Made by a program: the position numbers and the translations under genes. Below, piece by piece: positions 57,301 to 64,000 of a stretch of DNA of 64,000 nucleotides. The notes under the pieces were generated by a model. It made no database searches, had not been told where the DNA came from, and saw only the letters and a list, made by a program, of their open reading frames with translations. The number at the start of each line of letters is the position of its first letter. The first letter of the stretch is position 1. This stretch comes from Saccopteryx bilineata (taxonomy: Eukaryota; Chordata; Mammalia; Chiroptera; Emballonuridae), in NCBI RefSeq assembly GCF_036850765.1, contig NC_089492.1:105109022-105173021 (forward strand), given 5' to 3'.

Positions 57301-58837
57301 GATTAGGACTGATTCTGATCCCTTTTCTATACCCCAGCAGAAGGTTAGTTAGTTGATGGAATGATTCTACTCTGTTTATCAACTGTAGAGTAGATAGTGT
57401 GAGGTTAGGATGAAGGAGGCAGGAGATGAAGGCAGCTTAGAGTAGTTGTCAACCTTATATTAGAGAAAATGGGATAATAGAAAGCCACATCTCTATGCAG
57501 AATATCTTTCAACCTAATGTGGTCCAACAAGCATTTGTGTAGTAAATATCTTACTAGGCTTTCTTTGGAGGGTATGTATTGACGAAGTGGTAGAAAGTCA
57601 TCTCTAAGAAAAGTGAGTGTATCAGTATAATGTGCTAAGTTAGAAAAATCATTTTGAACTCATGACCTCAAAAAAGAATATCTTTTCTAGCTCTATCAAC
57701 TCTGTAAGTGGCCCAGCAGCAGAAACAGCCCTATTAACTACTGCTGACACTCATATACACTCCTAGCTTCCTGCATATTGGCCCCAGTAGGAGCCAGAGC
57801 TTCCTGGAGGAGAAATGATTCCATGTGTTAGAACAGAATAATTTGAGAATATTCTATGGTTGCTAGGAAAAAAAATGTAATTTCAAGGGTGTCAGGTGGA
57901 ACCAAGGATATTGAATCAGGCTAAAAAATCAAATTATAACAATTTGAGCAGCAAAAAATCAGGAAGATGTTAATACATACGGGTATTTTGTTTCTTCTAA
58001 GTGTATATCTGTTATAGCATCTTAGAGATGTTAAAAATGCATTCCCAAATAGTCTGAGGAAAAAAAATTATAGAGATGACTAAAACCAGGAATAATTGAT
58101 CAATATTCATTGTCTCAGACAAAAATGATATAGAAAGAGGGTCCAAGATTTAATTGGCACAGTGATAACTCACATAAACTAAATGAGAAAGAAGTTAACA
58201 GTGTGTGGGCAAGGTTTGCAATTGTCCAGATGTCTTCAGGAAGAGAGGTAATTGCACAGACTTAATCCCTCATCTCCTAGGAAACAGAAGCCTTGGATGG
58301 CCTTACTAGTCATAATCATATAGTAATTAGGAATATCAGTTTTTCTAATAATGCTAACAAGTCAGGTCATGATCATGTAATGATAGAACTAAGGTTCAGG
58401 CTGACCAAGTGAAACTTAGAGTGCAGTACATTATTCAAGAGTGGATGCTAAAACCTTTATAAAAGTGTGTTCTTAGAATCTTATTGGCATAATAAAGGAA
58501 ATTTAATTTCTAAAATAGCTTAACCAAATTTCAGACAAAAAACAAAAAAAAACCCCAAATTAAAAATAAATAACAATGAAAACACATATTCCCTCCACAA
58601 ACCCCAAAGGATCAATAACACAGAACTTACAAACTTAATTGACAGGTCTGAGATTTTTTCTTTTTGAGATGAAAGATGAATGGATTTGCTATCATTACTT
58701 AGTGCAACCCTAGGAAGACACAGAATTCAAAGTAATGTTATTGCACTAAAAGTGGTTTCAGACTAATAATAAGTTTTATATTCCTGGTAGTATTTTGTAA
58801 TGGTTTTATCTACATCTAAAATGTTTAAAGTATTTAG
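54331..58837. other. Mostly unique DNA, no gene seen
   Basis: 56440-56760 has the flavour of an ancient interspersed repeat (TCCATTCTCCACACAGCTCC, ACATCCAATGGAATCCC), possibly L2-related. A TATATC repeat lies at 56841-56887. ORFs at 56360-56761 and nearby have no recognised domain. No promoter or exon is supported. Confidence 0.45.
56841..56887. repeat. (TATATC)n microsatellite
   Basis: Irregular TATATC/TATCTA units. Confidence 0.9.
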
Positions 58838-59931
58838 AAGAGGATCCAAGGTGGTGGCAAAGTAGGTGGAAGTCATTTCCTCCCAGGACCAAACTGAAAT
58901 TACAACTAAAATATAGAACAATTAACCTGAACAACCAATGTAAAACAAGCTAAGGAGAAATCTTATAACCAAGGATTTACAGAAGAAGCCACATTGAGAC
59001 TGGTAAGAAGGGCAGAAATGTGAAGAGGGCTGGCTCCACATCCATGGGCCATGGCTGAGAGTCTGGAGGGATATATGGTCTGTGGGGATTCCCCCTGAGA
59101 AATGTGCAGTCTCAACCTCAAGCAGGGCTCCCCAGCCCAGGCCACCAGCGCTGGGAAAAGGTGTTCACATAACATCTGGCTGTGAAAATCAGCAGGGATT
59201 CTGTCCAACAGGGAGAAGTTTGAGTCTGCTAGAGACACAGGTGTCCTATTAAAGGGCCAGTGTACAAAATCTCATTCACAGCCACACACCCTGGGCTCTG
59301 GTGGATCAGACTAGAGTCTTGTGAGGAGGGACTGTGGTTTGTAGCTCTGGGAAAAGTGCTGAAAAAACAGCCACCAGGATCACTGAGCTGAGTTCTGCTC
59401 CCACACTGAAGATACCATCTTTCTTGGGTAGAGTACTCTTTTCCATATGGCATCAGCCTGGGTGAATGCAACAACCTCACCCGCTGGATTCCCTGCTGCC
59501 CCCACTGCAGAGTTTATGCCTTGCTGAGGAGTCAGCTGCTTGGATCAGGTTGTAGAAGTCTAGAAAGACTGAGGAAATGTCAGTGACTGAGTTTTGTGGC
59601 TTTAGGACCATTCCCCACACTTTCCCATGAACCTGATTAGTGCTGCCCCTTCACAGGAGATTGTCTAGCCCTGCTCTTCAGGCCCCTGCTGGCCCCATCC
59701 TCCCAACCCCTGGTAGCTCTGCCCTGCTGAAGGCTGGGTAGAATTAGGGACAGAGTTATGTGATTCTAGGACAGGAGCCTTTTTCCCCCTAACATGCCCA
59801 ACTGGTGCAGAGTCATTCCTTCACATGGCCAAATCTATGTCTGTTTGGGCCTGATAAAATCCACTGACCTCACCCTGACAACTATAGCATACCTACTAAT
59901 AAACAGAAACAAACACAAAGAGGCAGCCAAA

Positions 59932-61005
59932 ATGAGGAGACAAAGAAACATGCCCCAAGTGAAAGAACAAGAGAAAGCTCCAGGAAAAGAGCTAAATGAA
60001 ATGGAGGAAAACAACTCATCAGATATACTGAGAATGACAACATGCAAAAGGACATAGAAACCATAAAAAAGAACCAGTCAGAAATAAAGACTACAATATC
60101 TGAAATGAGGTATACACTAGAAGAAATAAACAGAAGGTTGGAAAAGCAGAGGATTCAACCAGCAATTTGGAAGACAAGGTAGTGAAAAAACACCCAACCA
60201 GAGCAACAAAAATAAAAAAGAATGAGGATGATTTAAGAGACCTTTCAGACAACATCAGGCATAATAACATTTGCGTGACAGGGGTACCAGAAGGAGAAGA
60301 GAGACAGCAAAAGATCAAGAGCTTATTTGAAGAAATAATGAACAAAAACTTCCTTAACCTGGTGAAGAAATTTTTTTTACAAGTCTAGGAAGCATATAGA
60401 CTCCCAAACAAGATGAATCGAAGGAAGTCCACAACAAGACACACCATAATTAAAATGGCAAAAGTTCCTGACCAAAAGGGAATCTTAAAAGCAGCAAAGG
60501 AAACACAGTTAGTTACCTACAAGGGTGCTCCCATAAGACTGACAGCTGCCTGACCAGGCGGTGGCGCAGTGGATAAAGCATTGGACTGGGATGTGGAGGA
60601 CCTAGATTCGAGATCCTGAGGTCGCTAGCTTGAGCGTGGGCTCATCTGGTTTGAGCAAAGCTCACCAGCTTGGACCCAAGGTCACTGGCTTGAGCAAGGG
60701 GTTACTCAGTCTGCTGTAGCCCCATGGTCAAGGCACATATGAGAAAGCAATCAATGAACAACTAAGGTGTCGAAACAAAAAACTAATGATTGATGCTTCC
60801 CATCTCTCTCCTTTCCTGTCTGTCTATTCCTCTCTCTGACTCTCTATCTGTATCTGTAAAAAAAAAAAAAAAAAAAAAAAAAAGAAGACTGACAGCTGAT
60901 TTCTCAACAGAAACATTTCAGGCCAGAAGGGATTGGCATGAAATATTCAAAGAGATGGAAAGCAAAGACCTACAACCAAGACTACTTTTCCCAGCAAGGC
61001 TATTA
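59932..61005 (+). pseudogene. Degraded L1 ORF1 remnant
   Basis: Starts at ATG 59932 (MRRQRNMPQVKEQEKAP). The next parts are readable only by changing frames: a coiled-coil-like region, NNICVTGVPEGEERQ (RRM core, about 60265-60310), a KAAKETQLVTYKGAPIR-like part up to the SINE, then TADFSTETFQARRDWHEIF after the SINE. Multiple stops and frameshifts plus the SINE insertion: non-functional. Confidence 0.78.
60549..60884 (+). mobile_element. tRNA-derived SINE (CCTGACCAGGCGG type) with perfect 14-bp TSD
   Basis: CCTGACCAGGCGGTGGCGCAG head, A-box GTGGCGCAGTGGATAAAGC, B-box region AGATTCGAGATCC, CCAAGGTCACTGGCTTGAGC, ATGAGAAAGCAATCAATG, a TCTCTATCTGTATCTGT end and about 27 A. The 14-bp duplication AAGACTGACAGCTG flanks it exactly (60535-60548, 60885-60898). 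The long pure A tail suggests a recent insertion. Confidence 0.93.
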
Positions 61006-61037
61006 TTTATAATTTTTTTTTTTTTATGGTATGATAT

Positions 61038-64000
61038 GTTTATCTTTTTTTTTTTTTTAATAAATTTTTATTAATGGTAATGGGATGACATTAATAAATC
61101 AGGGTACATATATTCAAAGAAAACATGTCTAGGTTATTTTGTCATCAAATTATGTTGCAAAACCCTCGCCCAAAGTCAGATTGTCCTCCGTCACCCTCCA
61201 TCTAGTTCTCTGTGCCCCTCCCCCTCCCCCTAACTCTCTCCCTCCCTCCCTCCCATGTCCTCCCTCCCCCCCCACCCTTGGTAACCACCACACTCTTGTC
61301 CATGTCTCTTAGTCTCATTTTTATGTTCCACCAATGTATGGAATCATGTAGTTCTTGTTTTTTTCTGATTTGCTTATTTCACTCCTTATAATGTTATCAA
61401 GATCCCACCATTTTGCTGTAAATGATCTGATGTCATCATTTCTTATGGCTGAGTAGTATTCCATAGTGTATATGTGCCACATCTTCTTTATCCAGTCTTC
61501 TATTGAAGGGCTTTTTGGTTGTTTCCATGTCTTGGCCACTGTGAACAGTGCTGCAATGAACATGGGGCTACATGTGTCTTCATGTATCAATGTTTCTGAG
61601 GTTTTGGGGTATATACCCAGTAGAGGGATTGCTGGGTCATAAGGTAGTTCTATTTTCAGTTTTTTGAGGAACCACCATACTTTCCTCCATAATGGTTGTA
61701 CTACTTTACAGTCCCACCAACAGTGAATGAGGGTTCCTTTTTCTCCACAGCCTCTCCAACATTTGCTATTACCCGTCTTGTTGATAATAGCTAATCTAAC
61801 AGGAGTGAGGTGGTATCTCATTGTAGTTTTGATTTGCATTTCTCTAATAACTAATGAAGCTGAGCATCTTTTCATATATCTGTTGGCCATTTGTATCTCT
61901 TCCTGGGAGAAGTGTCTGTTCATGTCCTCTTCCCATTTTTTTATTGGATTGCTTGTTTGTTTGTTGTTGAGTTTTATGAGTTCTTTGTAAATTTTGGATA
62001 TTAGGCCCTTATCTGAGCTGTCGTTTGAAAATATCAGTTCCCATATAGTTGGCTGTCTGTTTATTTTGATATCAGTTTCTCTTGCTGAGCAAAAACTTTT
62101 AATTCTGATGTAGTCCCATTCATTTATCTTTGCCTTCACTTCTCTTGCCATTGGAGTCAAGTTCATAAAATGTTCTTTAAAACCCAGGTCCATGATTTTA
62201 GTACCTATGTCTTCTTCTATGTACTTTATTGTTTCAGGTCTTAAATTTAGGTCTTTGATCCATTTTGAATTAATTTTAGTACACGGGGACAGGCTGTAGT
62301 CGAGTTTCATTCTTTTGCATGTGGCTTTCCAGTTTTCCCAACACCATTTGTTGAAGAGGCTTTCTTTTCTCCATTGTGTGTTGTTGGCCCCTTTATCAAA
62401 GATTATTTGACCATATATATGTGGTTTTATTTCTGGGCTTTCTATTCTGTTCCATTGGTCTGAGTGTCTATATTTTTGCCAATACCATGCTGTTTTGATT
62501 ATCGTGGCCCTATAATATAGTTTAAAGTCAGGTATTGTAATGCCCCCAGCTTCATTCTTTTTCCTTAGGATTGTTTTGGCTATTCGGGGTTTTTTATACT
62601 TCCATATAAATCTGATAATTTTTTGTTCCAGTTCTTTAAAAAATCTCATAGGGATTTTGATGGGAATTGCATTAAATTTGTATATTGCTTTGGGTAATAT
62701 GGCCATTTTGATTATATTTATTCTTCCTATCCAAGAACAAGGAATATTTTTCCATCTCATTGTATCTTTTTCAATTTCCCTTAACAATGCTTTGTAATTT
62801 TCATTATATAGGTCCTTTACGTTCTTTGTTATGTTTATTCCTAGGTATTTTATTTTTTTTGTTGCAATCGTGAAGGGGATTATTTTTTTGAGTTCGTTTT
62901 CTAATATTTCATTGTTGGCATATAGAAAGGCTATGGACTTTTATATGTTAATTTTGTATCCTGCGACCTTACTGTATTGGTTTATTGTTTCTAATAATCT
63001 TTTTGTGGAGTCCTTCGGGTTTTCGATGTATAGGATCATATCATCAGCAAAAAGTGATAGCTTTACTTCTTCTTTTCCGATATGGATGCCTTTTATTTCT
63101 TTGTCTTGTCTGATTGCTCTGGCCAGAACTTCTAGCACCACGTTGAATAAGAGTGGAGAGAGTGGACAACCCTGTCTTGTTCCTGATTTAAGGTAGAAAG
63201 TCCTCAGTTTTATGCCATTTAATAGGATGTTGGCTGATGGTTTATCATATATGGCCTTTATCATGTTGAGATATTTTCCTTCTATACCCATTTTGTTGAG
63301 AGTCTTAAACATAAAATTGTGTTGTATTTTATCAAAAGCCTTTTCTGCATCTATTGATAAGATCATGTGGTTTTTGTTCTTTGTTTTGTTGATATGGTGT
63401 ATTACGTTAACCGTTTTGCGTATGTTGAACCATCCTTGAGATTCTGGGATGAATCCCACTTGATCATGATGTATTATTTTTTTAATATGTTGTTGTATTC
63501 GGTTTGCCAGTATTTTGTTTAGTATTTTAGCATCTGTATTCATTAGAGATATTGGTCTGTAGTTTTCTTTCTTTGTGCCATCCTTGCCAGGTTTTGGTAT
63601 GAGGGTTATGTTGGCCTCATAAAATGTGTTGGGAAGTATTGCTTCTTCTTCAATTTTTTGGAAGACTTTGAGTAGAATAGGAACCAAGTCTTCTTTGAAT
63701 GTTTGATAGAATTCACTAGTATAACCGTCTGGGCCTGGACTTTTATTTTTGGGGAGATTTTTAATAGTTTTTTCTATTTCCTCCCTGCTGATTGGTCTGT
63801 TTAGGCTTTCTGCTTCTTCATGACTCAGTCTAGGAAGGTTGTATTGTTCTAGGAATTTATCCATTTCTTCTAGATTGTTGTATTTGGTGGCATATAATTT
63901 TTCATAGTATTCTACAATAATTCTTTGTATATCTATGATGTCTGTGGTGATCTCTCCTCTTTCATTTTGGATTTTATTTATTTGAGTCCTGTGTCTTTTT
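61038..64000 (-). mobile_element. Young LINE-1 (L1-C), partial: runs off the window
   Basis: The poly-T at 61046-61060 is the A tail. 3' UTR 61061-61320 with C-rich tract 61214-61278 (G-rich in RNA), then ORF2 on minus from 61321 to the window edge. Protein is about 98% like L1-A (about ten differences by eye in the last 488 residues), so A and C belong to one recent subfamily. The 5' end and target duplication lie outside. Confidence 0.92.
61321..64000 (-). pseudogene. L1 ORF2 of L1-C, one nonsense codon (partial)
   Basis: Open in one frame from the window edge to TAA at 61321-61323, except for one stop at 62941-62943 (CAA Gln to TAA, a C-to-T change, after GYKINI). The frame upstream of 63864 is also open to 64000, through [22 protein letters not shown] box FADD and the C-x3-C-x7-H-x4-C domain are intact. 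It lacks the extra G that breaks L1-A. Confidence 0.9.

Larger units (their letters stand above)
58838..61012 (+). mobile_element. Old L1 5' UTR and ORF1 remnant
   Basis: Begins near GGATCCAAGGTGGTGGCAAA, the start style of L1M 5' ends (a decayed YY1-like AAGATGGTGGC), runs through a 5' UTR (58838-59931) into an ORF1 remnant, and is cut off by L1-C at about 61012. A SINE interrupts ORF1 at 60549-60884. It belongs to an older family than L1-A, B and C. Confidence 0.8.

Overview
This is a vertebrate, almost certainly mammalian, intergenic or deep-intronic window with no recognisable host protein-coding gene, rRNA, tRNA or CRISPR array. Several tRNA-headed SINE types, young L1 copies with a G-rich 3' UTR, and short hAT/mariner DNA elements with readable target-site duplications (TSDs) point to a bat (Chiroptera). 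From memory of repeat styles I would guess a horseshoe-bat-type lineage, but the window alone does not prove this.

Layout. 0-13 kb: unique sequence with a 331-bp hAT element (37-367), a 73-bp palindromic MITE (3094-3166), a 598-bp mariner derivative that keeps an ORF for the transposase DNA-binding domain (5813-6410), a three-level nest (SINE in hAT in old L1, 7715-8836), an old antisense L1 (10.1-11.5 kb), an MLT1-type LTR (11.7-12.1 kb) and a MIR. 13.1-20.9 kb: full-length plus-strand L1 (L1-A) with a 19-bp TSD, a 2.4-kb 5' UTR, ORF1 with one small frameshift and ORF2 with one single-base frameshift. 21-34 kb: unique DNA with older L1 pieces, SINEs with perfect TSDs, MaLR LTRs and a small hAT MITE. 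34.4-41.9 kb: full-length minus-strand L1 (L1-B), older and broken at several points. 42-51 kb: a probable ancient LTR, three SINEs, microsatellites and MIRs. 51.8-53.3 kb: a 1453-bp solo LTR with a 6-bp TSD, of the ERVK/betaretrovirus-like type. 54-58.8 kb: mostly unique. 58.8-64 kb: an old L1 5' end and ORF1 remnant carrying a SINE, then a young minus-strand L1 (L1-C) that runs off the window.

The only coding sequences I can support are transposon genes: L1 ORF1 (RNA-binding chaperone), L1 ORF2 (endonuclease plus reverse transcriptase) and a mariner transposase fragment. Together the L1 proteins would copy L1 and mobilise the SINEs; the A-tails and long TSDs of the SINEs are the expected product. 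None of the L1 copies is intact as read.

I found no convincing new biological system. The best leads are the architecture of the long L1 5' UTRs (CRE and YY1-like motifs at the extreme 5' end, subfamily-specific promoter modules, a tandem repeat, a 0.9-kb pyrimidine-rich domain), the DNA-binding-domain-only mariner ORF, and the long solo LTR with internal 39-bp repeats.
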